From Planctomycetota bacterium (GTDB lineage Bacteria; Planctomycetota; Planctomycetia; Pirellulales; Pirellulaceae): a DNA stretch of 64,000 nt. The position numbers and the translations under genes are program-made. Shown here in pieces: positions 44,731-54,504 of the stretch. The number at the start of each line of letters is the position of its first letter. The first letter of the stretch is position 1. Under the pieces are notes generated by a model. It did no database searches. It was not told the origin of the DNA and was given only the letters and a program-made list of their open reading frames with translations. The DNA lies in contig VGZA01000034.1 of NCBI GenBank assembly GCA_016872775.1, forward strand, positions 1-64,000. Reading direction: 5' to 3'.

Positions 44731-45399
44731 ATGTGCGGTCGATTTACGTTGCGGACTCCGATGGCGGAAATCGTGCGGGAATTCCAACTCGCTGCGCCGG
44801 CCGAATGGTCGGCCCGGTTCAATATCGCGCCAACACAATCGGTGCTGACCGTGACGCAGGAAGTCGGCGGACCGCGCGTCGGTCGTTGCATGCAGTGGGG
44901 ACTAATCCCATCATGGGCCAAGGACCGATCGATCGCCAATTCGCTGATTAACGCGCGCGCCGAAAGCGTCGCCGACAAGCCATCGTTTCGGGCGGCATTC
45001 AAGAGGCGTCGGTGCCTCGTCGTGGCGGATGGGTACTACGAGTGGCAGAAGGGCGGCAAAGCCAAACAGCCTTTTCACATTCACTTTCCTGGCAATCGAC
45101 CGTTTGGCATCGCCGGTTTATGGGAATCGTGGGGAGACGACCACCTGGAAACCTGCACGTTAATCACCACCGAAGCGAACGAGACGACACGCCCGATCCA
45201 TGATCGAATGCCTGTGATTCTCGACCCACCCGACTTCACCACATGGCTCGAATCGCCCTCGGAAGACCGCGACAAGCTACTGGCTCTCCTGCGTCCCGAT
45301 GGCGCGAACCAGTTGGTGGCCGACGTGGTCTCGACGTACGTCAATAACCCGCGTCACGAGGACCCAGAGTGCCTGACGGTGAATCGCCCCCTGTTTTGA
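44731..45399 (+). CDS. yedK: SRAP family peptidase (YedK/HMCES-like)
   Basis: 222 residues. Catalytic Cys2 is in MCGRFTL, as in all SRAP proteins. Others are FNIAPTQ, WGLIPSWAKD, NARAES, GYYEWQ (catalytic Glu) and IHDRMPVIL (His). SRAP proteins form a thiazolidine crosslink to abasic sites in single-stranded DNA, protecting them during replication, and need Cys2 exposed after Met removal. That fixes the start at 44731 rather than the in-frame start 60 bases upstream. It stands alone with no SOS gene next to it. Confidence 0.95.
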   Translation: MCGRFTLRTPMAEIVREFQLAAPAEWSARFNIAPTQSVLTVTQEVGGPRVGRCMQWGLIPSWAKDRSIANSLINARAESVADKPSFRAAFKRRRCLVVADGYYEWQKGGKAKQPFHIHFPGNRPFGIAGLWESWGDDHLETCTLITTEANETTRPIHDRMPVILDPPDFTTWLESPSEDRDKLLALLRPDGANQLVADVVSTYVNNPRHEDPECLTVNRPLF

Positions 45400-45524
45400 C
45401 GGTGGACGGCCCCGGCGGCGGATCGCGAAACTATCAATTTGGTCGCGCAGGTCGTTGATGGCGTTTTCGTCCTGGCCGCGAGCGGGTATCGTTTGACGGA
45501 TCAAGACTCTTGGAGGCTGAATCA

Positions 45525-46820
45525 ATGGCCAACGTTGAAGACCAAACCGGAACGATGTCGGAATATGAATTTCCGCAACATCCGAACGACCATCATTCGA
45601 CGACAGTGCCCTGTAACGAACCGTTCCAGGTGCGGTGGGCGGACCGAGTGCACCGCCTCCCTCCGTACCTGTTCGGGCGGATTAACGCGTTGCTGTACCA
45701 GAAACGGCGCGCGGGCGGGGATGTGATCGACATGGGGATGGGCAACCCGTCCGATCCTCCCCAGCCGATGGTCATCGAAAAACTCGCCGAAGCGGCGCAT
45801 GACCCCAACAATCACGGGTACAGCAAATCGAACGGTATCCAGAATCTGCGGCGTGAGGTCGCCGCGAAGTACTTTAAGAAATACGGCGTCCGGCTTGATC
45901 CCGAGTCCCAGGTCATGGTTTGTCTGGGATCGAAGGAGGGGTTCAGCCACATGTGCCTTGCACTGATGGGACCCGGGGACAACGCGATCATTCCGGCGCC
46001 CTACTTCCCGGTGCACATGCATGCGGTGGCGCTTGCGTCGGGCAACGCGATCGCGTTGGAAGTCGCCCAGAGCGACAAGTTCCTCTCGAATATTGCCTAC
46101 ACCTGTCAGCACCTCTATCCGACCCCCAAGCTGTTGATCATCAATTATCCTCACAATCCGTCGACGGTAACGATCGAGCCGGACTTTTACGTCGAGGTGA
46201 TCAAACTGGCGCGACGCTACGGCTTCATGGTGATCAGCGATTTCGCCTACGCGGACGTCGCATTCGACGGATACCGCCCGCCGAGTTTTCTATCGACGCC
46301 GGGTGCCATGGATGTCGGGGTGGAATTTACCACGATGAGCAAAGGCTACAACATGGCGGGTTGGCGGATCGGCTTCTGTGCCGGTAACGCCGAGATGGTT
46401 CGCGCGCTGGGAATCATCAAGGGTTATTACGATTACGGGATGTTCCAGGCGATCCAGATCGCCGCGATCGTCGCGCTGCGGCACACCGATGCGGCGGTTG
46501 AGGAACAATCGCGTTTGTACCAGGGCCGACGCGATGTCCTGGTGGAGGGGTTGCGACGGTTGGGGTGGACCATGGAGGTACCGCGGGCCGGCATGTTTGT
46601 CTGGGCGAAAGTACCGGAACCGTGGTCGTCCCAGATGAGCACCCTGGACTTTGCGATGATGTTGCTGGAAAAAGGCGACGTCGCGGTCAGTCCTGGCACC
46701 GGATTCGGTCCGGCGGGCGAAGGATACCTTCGGCTTTCGCTGGTCGAAAACGAGAACCGGTTGCGGCAGGCCGTCCGCCAGATCGGGCGCTGCCTGGGCC
46801 GGGAAGGCAAAAAAAACTGA
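45525..46820 (+). CDS. Class I/II pyridoxal-phosphate aminotransferase (AlaC-like)
   Basis: 431 residues, fold-type I. Substrate/cofactor motifs: [38 protein letters not shown], and the PLP-binding Lys273 in [16 protein letters not shown]. Closest by eye to AlaC-type glutamate-pyruvate aminotransferases and LL-diaminopimelate aminotransferases. Alanine formation is the best guess. I chose the ATG at 45525, preceded by TTGGAGG, over the in-frame TTG at 45510, which overlaps that site. The EEP gene follows 24 bases later and may be co-transcribed. Confidence 0.9.
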   Translation: MANVEDQTGTMSEYEFPQHPNDHHSTTVPCNEPFQVRWADRVHRLPPYLFGRINALLYQKRRAGGDVIDMGMGNPSDPPQPMVIEKLAEAAHDPNNHGYSKSNGIQNLRREVAAKYFKKYGVRLDPESQVMVCLGSKEGFSHMCLALMGPGDNAIIPAPYFPVHMHAVALASGNAIALEVAQSDKFLSNIAYTCQHLYPTPKLLIINYPHNPSTVTIEPDFYVEVIKLARRYGFMVISDFAYADVAFDGYRPPSFLSTPGAMDVGVEFTTMSKGYNMAGWRIGFCAGNAEMVRALGIIKGYYDYGMFQAIQIAAIVALRHTDAAVEEQSRLYQGRRDVLVEGLRRLGWTMEVPRAGMFVWAKVPEPWSSQMSTLDFAMMLLEKGDVAVSPGTGFGPAGEGYLRLSLVENENRLRQAVRQIGRCLGREGKKN

Positions 46821-46844
46821 AAAAACAACCCGCCCGCGCGGAGA

Positions 46845-48017
46845 ATGCGTGACCATGCGGGCCATCGTTTGTCCCACGAGTCTTTCGCCGTGATGTCTCT
46901 CGTTTCCAATCGACCGTTGGGCGTAAGAACCGCACCGCGAGTTGGCATGCGGTTCGTGCGGCCACGCATGTTGCGGGATGCCGTTGTCCGATTTGCCTTC
47001 GCCCTCTTCGCGGTCGCCATGGCTGCGGTGATCTGCGGAGTCGCGGATCGGACCGGTGCGGCCGAAGAGTTGCACCTTGCGTTCTGGAACGTCGAGAACC
47101 TGTTTGATACTGCCGACGATCCCGAGGTGGAACTGGACGAGGAGTTCATGCCGGACGGCCCGAAACAATGGACGGAGGAACGGCTCCGAACGAAGATCGA
47201 TAATCTGGCGCGCGTGATTCGCGGGATGAATGATCAGCGTGGGCCCGATATCCTGGGCGTGGCGGAGATCGAAAACCGGCAGGTGTTGCGACGACTGGCG
47301 CGTTGGATCACGGTCCAACCTCGCCATTACAAGATCGTGCACCAGGATTCACCAAGCCGCCGTGGGATCGACTGCGGCTTGCTGTACGACGATCGCAAGC
47401 TCACTCTGGAATCGGCGCGATTTCATGCCGTTCCCGATTCAGAATCGCCGACGCGCGATATTCTCGAGGCCGAACTGATCGATCGAGGAGGCCGCCGACT
47501 GTTCGTGTTTGTTAACCACTGGCCGTCTCGGCAGCACTCGGACGAAGCACGAATACGCGCGGCGCGGGTCCTGCGGTCGCGAGTCGATCAGGTCCTCGAA
47601 ACCGACCCGAACGCCGACATCGTGGCGTTGGGCGATTTCAACGATTCGCCCGAGTCTCCGTCGGTGCGGGAAACACTGCGCGCCGCGGAGCATCTGGACG
47701 ATGCGGTTCCAGGCACGATGGTCAACCTGTTCTGGCCGGTGCATCGCCGTGGCGAGGGAACTTACGTTTTCGCGGACAAATGGGAGACACTCGACCAAGC
47801 CGTGGTTTCCGCGGGGTTATTTGACGATCGAGGCTACCGGGTGCGTCGAAAAACGGCAGATCGCGCCCTGGTGGTCCGCGATCAATTGTTCCATCCGGCG
47901 GCACCCGCGATTCCGCGTCCCAACCGGTCGTATTCCGGCAACAGCTTCCATGCCAGCGGGTATTCCGATCATTTGCCGATCAAGCTGGTGCTCGAGGTCA
48001 TGCCTCCAGTCAAGTAA
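46845..48017 (+). CDS. Secreted endonuclease/exonuclease/phosphatase family protein
   Basis: 390 residues. EEP-fold active-site motifs are AFWNVENLFD, ILGVAEIEN, RRGIDCGLLYDD, FVNHWPSRQHS, IVALGDFNDSP and SGYSDHLPI. The hydrophobic stretch FAFALFAVAMAAVICGVA suggests export. The start is uncertain: ATG 46845 (GGAG very close), 46893, 46947 and 46968 are all in frame, and the signal sequence favours the last two. The substrate (nucleic acid, phospholipid or inositol phosphate) cannot be told. The stop codon lies in a 17-bp tandem duplication. Confidence 0.82.
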   Translation: MRDHAGHRLSHESFAVMSLVSNRPLGVRTAPRVGMRFVRPRMLRDAVVRFAFALFAVAMAAVICGVADRTGAAEELHLAFWNVENLFDTADDPEVELDEEFMPDGPKQWTEERLRTKIDNLARVIRGMNDQRGPDILGVAEIENRQVLRRLARWITVQPRHYKIVHQDSPSRRGIDCGLLYDDRKLTLESARFHAVPDSESPTRDILEAELIDRGGRRLFVFVNHWPSRQHSDEARIRAARVLRSRVDQVLETDPNADIVALGDFNDSPESPSVRETLRAAEHLDDAVPGTMVNLFWPVHRRGEGTYVFADKWETLDQAVVSAGLFDDRGYRVRRKTADRALVVRDQLFHPAAPAIPRPNRSYSGNSFHASGYSDHLPIKLVLEVMPPVK

Positions 48018-48042
48018 GCAGTTCCGTCAAGTAAGCAGCTCC
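48009..48042. repeat. 17-bp tandem duplication over a stop codon
   Basis: Two adjacent copies of a 17-base unit starting GTCAAGTAAGCAG differ at one base. The first copy contains the TAA stop of the EEP gene. Probably a local replication-slippage duplication. Confidence 0.8.
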
Positions 48043-48138
48043 GCACGAACCAGCCCCTGAGTGATGCGCAGTGGGAAGAACACGTACGCGAGCATCTGGC
48101 GGTGATGATCGGACAGGGGCTACTGGAATGCGAGGACG

Positions 48139-49518
48139 TCAGCTAACCGCTTGCAGCAATGCGAATGCCACCTTCATATAGATCACGATCGCCAGAATGT
48201 CGCTGACTCCGGCCACGAAGGGGTTGCTCATCAACGCGGGATCGACCCCCAGTCGCTTGAAAAGCAGTGGCAGCAGCGATCCGAACACGGCGCCGCAGGT
48301 TACGACCAGGATCAACGTGAGTGGTACGATCAGAGCGGAGTATTGATACTTGTTCGCGGCGGGGTCATGGCGGGTCAGCAGCCAGGAGACCGTCAGCCCG
48401 AACAGACCTAGAAACAGCCCCAGGGTTAACCCGACCACCAATTCTCTTCGCAGCACCTGGAGCCAATCGCGCACGCGCACATCGTCCACCGTCAGCGATG
48501 CGATAATCAGCGTGGCCGATTGATTACCGGCATTGCCACCGCAGGACATGATCAATGGCAGGAAAAAGACCAGCCAGGGCCACTGTTCCAACTGACGCTC
48601 GTAGTACTTCAATGCGGACAGCGTGCAGATCGCGGTGAAGAACAGGATCGTCAGCCAAGTACCGCGTTTCCAGCTCAAAGTCATCAATCCCGCGCGCAGG
48701 TAGCTCTCCTGCAATGGGGTCACACCCGCGATGCGCTGGACATCCTCGAACGCTTCGGCCCGAACCACGTCGATCACGTCATCGTGGGTGATGATCCCGA
48801 CCATCCGCCGCTCGTGGTCAACGACAGGAATGGCCATCAAGTCAAAACGAGCAACCGCGCGCGCGACTTCTTCCTGGTCATCCAGTGCCGACACGGCGAT
48901 GACCTCGGTTTCCATCAGGTCGCTCAGTCGAGTTTCCGGCTTGCCGATTTTGGATACAAGTTGCCGAGCGGAAACGACGCCGCGCAGGTGGTTGGCGTCG
49001 TCGATCACGTAGATGTAATAAATCGTCTCCAGGTTCTCGGCCTGTCTGCTCAATTCGGACAGTGCGTCGCGCAGGCAGAGGTTCTCGCTGACCCGTGCGA
49101 ATTCCGTCGACATAATTGCGCCGGCCGTTCCTTCACCGTAGGCGCGCAGGCGGACGATGTTTCGCCGTACTTCGGGCGGCAACAGCGGCAGCAGTTCGTC
49201 GACGATTTTGGGGTCGACTTCCTGCAGCAGGTCGACGCGGTCATCCGACGCCAGTTCCACGATCAGTGCCGCGATATCGGGCCGGCTCTGGGTATGGAAG
49301 ATCTCGATCTGCTTGTCGTGGTCAAAATAGGCGAAGATCTGTTCGCGCAGGTGTACTTCGGCATGTTGCAGCACCTGCCAGGCCTCGGCGGCGGTCAGCC
49401 CTTCCATGAACTCGGCGGTCCGCGCGGGGTGCAGCGCCGTGCAGAATTCCCGCAATTCCGCAATATTTTGTTCCGCCAGATACTCGCGGAGCTCCGGTAA
49501 GTAGAGCGTATTCACCAT
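48139..49518 (-). CDS. mgtE: Magnesium transporter MgtE
   Basis: 459 residues, normal length. N domain (residues 1-130, AEFMEGLTAAEAWQVLQ), two CBS domains (about 131-250, IYVIDDANHLRGVVSARQLV and IPVVDHERRMVGIITHDDVID) and five membrane helices from about 290 on. The pore motif is FLPLIMSCGGNAGNQSA, with Asn and Gly typical of the family. Magnesium bound by the cytosolic domains gates the channel. The ATG at 49518 follows a GGAGG-like sequence. It converges on the EEP gene. Confidence 0.95.
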   Translation of the reverse strand: MVNTLYLPELREYLAEQNIAELREFCTALHPARTAEFMEGLTAAEAWQVLQHAEVHLREQIFAYFDHDKQIEIFHTQSRPDIAALIVELASDDRVDLLQEVDPKIVDELLPLLPPEVRRNIVRLRAYGEGTAGAIMSTEFARVSENLCLRDALSELSRQAENLETIYYIYVIDDANHLRGVVSARQLVSKIGKPETRLSDLMETEVIAVSALDDQEEVARAVARFDLMAIPVVDHERRMVGIITHDDVIDVVRAEAFEDVQRIAGVTPLQESYLRAGLMTLSWKRGTWLTILFFTAICTLSALKYYERQLEQWPWLVFFLPLIMSCGGNAGNQSATLIIASLTVDDVRVRDWLQVLRRELVVGLTLGLFLGLFGLTVSWLLTRHDPAANKYQYSALIVPLTLILVVTCGAVFGSLLPLLFKRLGVDPALMSNPFVAGVSDILAIVIYMKVAFALLQAVS

Positions 49519-49672
49519 GCGCGGTCGTCGCCTCCATCGCTGAACCCGACAAGTGTACCACTCAGGATAGCTTGGAACGACGGGTCAAGTCGTTTGGGAA
49601 CGACGCGAGAAGTGGCCGAGACCCAGAACGCCGCAAGTTGACAATTTTCAGGCGTCCTGATAGGGTCCGAAG

Positions 49673-50467
49673 ATGGCCGAAGATGATCTCCCCAACGCGG
49701 AAATACCCGATTTATCGGCACAGCCTCAACCGCTGAACGCCGCGCGGCTTGGTCCGCTGGAAGAACCGGTGGACAAGATCGGGCTGTGCGAGCATCGGAT
49801 CGGCTATGTATTTACCGACAAACAACTGCTGCGCAGTGCCCTTACCCACGCCTCCGGCGCGGAACATCGGTTGGCGTCGAACGAGCGACTGGAATTCCTG
49901 GGCGATGCGATCCTCGGCGCCGAAGTGTGCGAGATGCTGTTTCGCAAGTACACGGATAGCTCAGAAGGCGACTTGACCCGGATCAAGTCCGTGGTCGTCA
50001 GCCGCCATACCTGCGCCAAGATCAGCGGACTGCTGGGCGTCGATGAATTCCTGATCATGGGAAAAGGGATGTCGTCGGCGCCGTCGATCCCCCGCTCGCT
50101 GTTGGCCGACGTCTTCGAGGCATTGATTGCCGCGATCTATCTGGATGGCGGGCACGCCGAAGTAAGGGAGTTTATCCGGCGATATGTCGGGCCGGAAATT
50201 CAATTGGCCGTATCGGGCCAGATTGGCGACAATTACAAATCGATGTTACAGCAATCGGCCCAGAAGAAAAGCGGAATGACCCCCGTTTACCTGCTTATCG
50301 ACGAAAAGGGGCCGGATCACAGCAAGTGTTTCAAGGTTCACGCGCGGTTGGGACAGCAGGATTTTCTGGCTGCCTGGGGACGAAACAAAAAAGAGGCGGA
50401 GCAGCGGGCGGCCTGTAACGCCTTGGCGCAAATCAATGGCGAGCCGCCACCGTTCACCAGTGACTGA
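49673..50467 (+). CDS. rnc: Ribonuclease III
   Basis: 264 residues. The catalytic domain shows the signature NERLEFLGDAILG and the second acidic cluster ADVFEALIAAIYLDGG. A double-stranded RNA-binding domain closes the protein (DNYKSMLQQSAQKKSGMTPVYLLIDEKGPDHSK, GRNKKEAEQRAACNAL). It processes rRNA precursors and structured mRNAs. The N-terminal 35 residues are an extra acidic/proline-containing extension compared with E. coli. Confidence 0.96.
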   Translation: MAEDDLPNAEIPDLSAQPQPLNAARLGPLEEPVDKIGLCEHRIGYVFTDKQLLRSALTHASGAEHRLASNERLEFLGDAILGAEVCEMLFRKYTDSSEGDLTRIKSVVVSRHTCAKISGLLGVDEFLIMGKGMSSAPSIPRSLLADVFEALIAAIYLDGGHAEVREFIRRYVGPEIQLAVSGQIGDNYKSMLQQSAQKKSGMTPVYLLIDEKGPDHSKCFKVHARLGQQDFLAAWGRNKKEAEQRAACNALAQINGEPPPFTSD

Positions 50468-50569
50468 AATTCCCGGCAGGCGACCACTCGGCCCGTACCT
50501 GAATTCGTTCCGAAGCGGTTTCCCGGCCCGAATGACTCCGGACGCAGCCTGACCCCAAGGACTCCGACG

Positions 50570-51568
50570 TTGCGATGCGTAGCGTTATTCTCTGGCGGCC
50601 TCGACAGCATCCTGGCGATTCGGTTGATGCAGCTGCAGGGGATCGAGGTCGAAGCACTCAATTTCAAGACGCTGTTCACCTGCTGTCAGGACCAGTCCGC
50701 GCGGGCCGCCCGCGAACTCGGAGTGCGGCTCACCATCGTCGGGCACGATGATGATTACCTCGACCTGATCGCGCGCCCTCAGTTCGGGTACGGCCGCGGC
50801 GCGAATCCTTGCATCGACTGCCGAATCTACATGTTTCGACGCGCAGCGGCGTTCATGGCCGAAGTGGCGGCGGCGTTTGTCGTCAGTGGCGAGCTGGTCG
50901 GACAGCGACCGAAGAGTCAGAAACGGCGCGATTTGAGCCTCATCGCCCGACAGGCTGGGCTCGACGACCTCCTGCTGCGCCCGCTCTCGGCGCGATGCCT
51001 GCCACCGACGCGCCCCGAACGTGAGGGTTGGGTCGATCGTGAGGCGCTCTGTCGATTTACAGGACGCAGTCGCAAAGGACTGATCGAATTGGCACTGCGG
51101 CTGGGGATTCGCGATATCCCGACGCCCTCCACCGGCTGTGCACTGACCGAAGTTCCGTTTGCACGCAAGGTCTTCGACTTGATCCAGCTCGAGGCACCCC
51201 CAAGCCGCTGGGACTATGAACTACTAAAAATCGGACGGCACTATCGTTTCGACACGGCGACCAAGCTGGTCGTCGGTCGCCGTGAATCGGACAACGAACA
51301 GCTGCGTTGGATGTTTGAACGGCCAGACGCCGCGGAGTCGGCGCTGATCACTCCGCAGTCTTTTCCCGGCCCGACCGCGTTGATTGTCGGTACCATTAGC
51401 GATCGGGTATTGGAATTCGTCGGCGGACTGATACTGCGGCACACGAATCCACTCGCATTGCCCTCCGCCGGCCATCCTTCGATCATCGTGCATAATCGGC
51501 GCGAACAGATCCTGCGGCGTATTACCGCCGACGCATCGGCCGCCGCGGCAATCAATCTCGCCGAGTAA
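50570..51568 (+). CDS. PP-loop ATPase, tRNA 2-thiouridylase-like (MnmA-related)
   Basis: 332 residues. The PP-loop SGGLDSILAIRLM lies near the N-terminus. The motifs GANPCIDCRIYMFRRAA, SGELVGQRPKSQKRRDL, LRPLSARCLPPTRPEREGWVDRE and TPSTGCALTE match a group often named tRNA (5-methylaminomethyl-2-thiouridylate) methyltransferase in databases. It probably adenylates a tRNA base before sulfur transfer, with the CxxC and Cys motifs holding sulfur or a metal. The start codon is TTG at 50570. AAGGA lies 8 bases upstream and no in-frame ATG or GTG fits, because an ATG at 50575 is in another frame. Confidence 0.82.
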   Translation: MRCVALFSGGLDSILAIRLMQLQGIEVEALNFKTLFTCCQDQSARAARELGVRLTIVGHDDDYLDLIARPQFGYGRGANPCIDCRIYMFRRAAAFMAEVAAAFVVSGELVGQRPKSQKRRDLSLIARQAGLDDLLLRPLSARCLPPTRPEREGWVDREALCRFTGRSRKGLIELALRLGIRDIPTPSTGCALTEVPFARKVFDLIQLEAPPSRWDYELLKIGRHYRFDTATKLVVGRRESDNEQLRWMFERPDAAESALITPQSFPGPTALIVGTISDRVLEFVGGLILRHTNPLALPSAGHPSIIVHNRREQILRRITADASAAAAINLAE

Positions 51569-51773
51569 CCTCGGGAACCGGGACGACGACGTCTGGCCGC
51601 CAGCACCGACGGCCAGCATTGAACATCCGCCACCGTACAACCGTTTCATTTCAATTTGTAACGAATGCGTTAAGATGATCGCTGTTTGGTAGCCGAAGGC
51701 AATTCGGGCTCGGCGGGGAGCCTGAACCGTGCCCATCGAGCCCGTTTCGGTATTTCCCGGGGAGCACAAAATC

Positions 51774-53264
51774 GTGAATATTCTGTTTGCGACAAGCGAA
51801 GTGGTTCCCTTCGCCAAGACAGGTGGGCTGGCCGATGTCGGAAACGCGTTGCCAATCGAACTGGCGCGGATGGGAGTCGATGTCTCGGTTTTTGTACCCG
51901 CCTACCGCTGCGCACTGAACGCGGGTCAGACGATCGAAGTTACGTCCCACCATTTCGATATTCCGATCGGCGGAAAAATCGTATCCGGCCGATTGCTGCG
52001 ATCGCATCTGCCCGGAAGCGCCGTCCCCGTCTATCTGATCGACCAGCCCGACTACTTCGATCGGCCCGAGTTATACCGGGAACGAGGCGAGGACTACAAA
52101 GACAACTGCGAACGTTTCGTGTTTTTCTGCCGGGCAGTGATGGAGTCGATCCGGTTGCTCGATCTGCAAGTCGACATCCTGCACTGCAATGACTGGCAGA
52201 CCAGTTTGATACCTGCCTATTTGCAGGTCGAGTACCGACATGCCCGACGTTTCGAGCATGTTTCCAGCGTGATGACGATCCACAATATGGCGTACCAGGG
52301 CCATTTCTGGCATTGGGACATGCTGCTTACCGGACTTGATTGGCGCTACTACAACTGGCACCAGATGGAGTTCTACGGTGGCTTGAACCTTCTGAAAACA
52401 GGACTCGTGTTCGCCGACATGATTACGACCGTCAGCCCGCGATATGCGGAGGAAATCCAGAGTGATCCACACGGCTGTGGACTGGAGGGCGTGCTGCGAC
52501 AACGAGCGGATGACCTGCATGGGATAATCAATGGCGTCGACTACGACGTCTGGAATCCGGCGACCGACCCGTTGATCGCGGCGCAGTATGATCCCGCGAA
52601 CTGGCGGCAGGGAAAGACGCAGTGCAAGTCGGCCCTTCAAAAGGAACTCGGTCTTCCCCAGTTTGAACGTACACCCTTGATCGGGATGATCGGCCGTATG
52701 GCCGATCAAAAAGGCTGGGACCTGGTCGCCGAAGTGATGAAAGAATGGGGCATACGCGAAGCGGTCCAGTGGGCGATCCTCGGTTCCGGCGAACCCGGGT
52801 ACCAGCAACTGATCAGTAGGCTGGCCGGGCAGCACCCGGAACGCATCGCCGCCCGCCTCGAGTTTTCCGATCAATTAGCGCACCGGATCGAAGCGGGCGC
52901 TGACCTGTTTCTGATGCCAAGCCGTTACGAACCTTGCGGCCTGAACCAGCTGTACAGTCTCAAATACGGTACCGTGCCCCTGGTTCGTGCCACCGGCGGA
53001 CTTGCCGATACCATCGTCGATCTGGAATCGGGCATGGAGACCGCGAACGGTTTTCGATTCGAGAATTACTCGGCAATCGAACTGGAACGAACCCTGGCCC
53101 GCGCTTGTGACGTCTACCGCACTCAGTCCGACACCTGGAAGCGCCTGGTCGAAAATGGCATGCGCCAGGACTGGTCCTGGACGGCAAGTGCCCGCAAGTA
53201 TGTCGAATTATACCAGCGTGCCCTTTCGGCCCGTAAAACCGGGGCGCTGCTTGCCGCCCGATGA
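51774..53264 (+). CDS. glgA: Glycogen synthase (ADP-glucose, GT5)
   Basis: 496 residues. The N-terminal NILFATSEVVPFAKTGGLADV, with Lys15 of the KTGGL nucleotide-sugar loop, and the C-terminal SRYEPCGLNQLYSLKYGTVPLVRATGGLADTI are GT5 signatures. It extends glycogen from ADP-glucose. Two GTG starts have good ribosome-binding sites: 51729 (GGGGAG, 8 bases) and 51774 (GGGGAG, about 10 bases). I chose 51774 because it gives the family-standard N-terminus, MNILF. Followed by galT and GH57 genes on the same strand. Confidence 0.94.
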   Translation: MNILFATSEVVPFAKTGGLADVGNALPIELARMGVDVSVFVPAYRCALNAGQTIEVTSHHFDIPIGGKIVSGRLLRSHLPGSAVPVYLIDQPDYFDRPELYRERGEDYKDNCERFVFFCRAVMESIRLLDLQVDILHCNDWQTSLIPAYLQVEYRHARRFEHVSSVMTIHNMAYQGHFWHWDMLLTGLDWRYYNWHQMEFYGGLNLLKTGLVFADMITTVSPRYAEEIQSDPHGCGLEGVLRQRADDLHGIINGVDYDVWNPATDPLIAAQYDPANWRQGKTQCKSALQKELGLPQFERTPLIGMIGRMADQKGWDLVAEVMKEWGIREAVQWAILGSGEPGYQQLISRLAGQHPERIAARLEFSDQLAHRIEAGADLFLMPSRYEPCGLNQLYSLKYGTVPLVRATGGLADTIVDLESGMETANGFRFENYSAIELERTLARACDVYRTQSDTWKRLVENGMRQDWSWTASARKYVELYQRALSARKTGALLAAR

Positions 53265-53288
53265 CGTGAACTCTTTGAGCGCCTTGGC

Positions 53289-54326
53289 ATGAACGAATGG
53301 AGAAAAGACCCCTTCTCCGACCGGTGGACCATCATCGCCGACCATCGCGGCGATCGTCCCAATGAATTTGAATACGGTTTCCGACACCGCTCGCAATCGA
53401 TTTGTCCGTTCTGTCCCGGCCAGGAACATCAGACGCCAGCACCTCTACTGACGCTGCGCGATCCTACGTCCGGCGACACGATTCCCTGGCACGTTCGAGT
53501 CGTACCTAACCTCTACCCCGCTTTGCGTTCGGATGCGATCGAATCGGGTGAACACGTCGAGTCCTCGGCACTGTATCTCCGCCGTCCAGCCTGGGGTGCC
53601 CACGAGGTGATCATCGAATCGCCGCGACACGGCGAGGGCTTTCTGGATTTCAACGCTTCGCATGCTTTGCTCTGCCTTGAAGCATGGCGACAGCGACTAG
53701 CGGCCCACCGCGCGGATCGACAGTTCACGCATGCCATGGTCTTCAAGAATGTCGGGCCACTCGGTGGAGCCACTCTGGAGCACGCCCACAGTCAATTGAT
53801 CGCGAGCGACGTGGAACCGATCGAACGGTTGCGGCGGCAGGAGTGTCTGTATCGCTGGACGGCGGCACATGGCGGATGTCTGTTCTGTGCCGTTCTGCAA
53901 CACGAGGTCGATACGCGTGAACGGCTGATCCTGCAGTCGCCACGGTTTGTCGCGTTTTGTCCGTACGCGAGCCGCTTTCCTTATCTCGTCTGGATCCTGC
54001 GCCGCGAACACGGGAGAGCATTTGAGGATGCGGAAGCTGGAGAACTCGGGGAATTCAGCGAATGCCTGCGCGTTGTACTGCATGCAATGAATGTCGAGCT
54101 TGGTCCGGTCTCGCAAAACCTGATCCTGCAATCGACACCGTTTGACAGTTCCGCAACAAGCCACTATCACTGGTATCTGGAGCTTTTTCCGCGGGTAACG
54201 ATGGCGGCAGGATTTGAGTGGGGCAGCGGATATTTCATCAATGCGGTCGCTCCGGAAAAGGCGGCCCAGGTAATGCGCACGGCTGTCGCATCGGCGGGGT
54301 GCCGGCTGGGCACTTTTTCCGTTTAA
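53289..54326 (+). CDS. galT: Galactose-1-phosphate uridylyltransferase-like protein
   Basis: 345 residues, HIT superfamily. Zinc-site Cys39/Cys42 (CPFCPG), NLYPAL, and the catalytic HAHSQ motif with His165 and His167. The family transfers UMP between hexose phosphates (Leloir pathway). The glycogen gene upstream makes ADP-glucose phosphorylase activity an alternative. It starts 24 bases after glgA. GalT length is normal. Confidence 0.88.
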   Translation: MNEWRKDPFSDRWTIIADHRGDRPNEFEYGFRHRSQSICPFCPGQEHQTPAPLLTLRDPTSGDTIPWHVRVVPNLYPALRSDAIESGEHVESSALYLRRPAWGAHEVIIESPRHGEGFLDFNASHALLCLEAWRQRLAAHRADRQFTHAMVFKNVGPLGGATLEHAHSQLIASDVEPIERLRRQECLYRWTAAHGGCLFCAVLQHEVDTRERLILQSPRFVAFCPYASRFPYLVWILRREHGRAFEDAEAGELGEFSECLRVVLHAMNVELGPVSQNLILQSTPFDSSATSHYHWYLELFPRVTMAAGFEWGSGYFINAVAPEKAAQVMRTAVASAGCRLGTFSV

Positions 54327-54504
54327 AAAAATTGGTAAAGATGCCTGGAGTTTGCCGATCAGAATCGTCGCAGGATCCGAAATGGAGTTCTCCCGCCGGT
54401 ACCATGCCGGCGGATGCCGACCGCCCGCGTGATTCGGCTGGAATCTGGCAGGTACCGGTCGGAATCCTCAAGGGTATCCCTCAAGATCCATTTCAAAGGA
54501 CACC

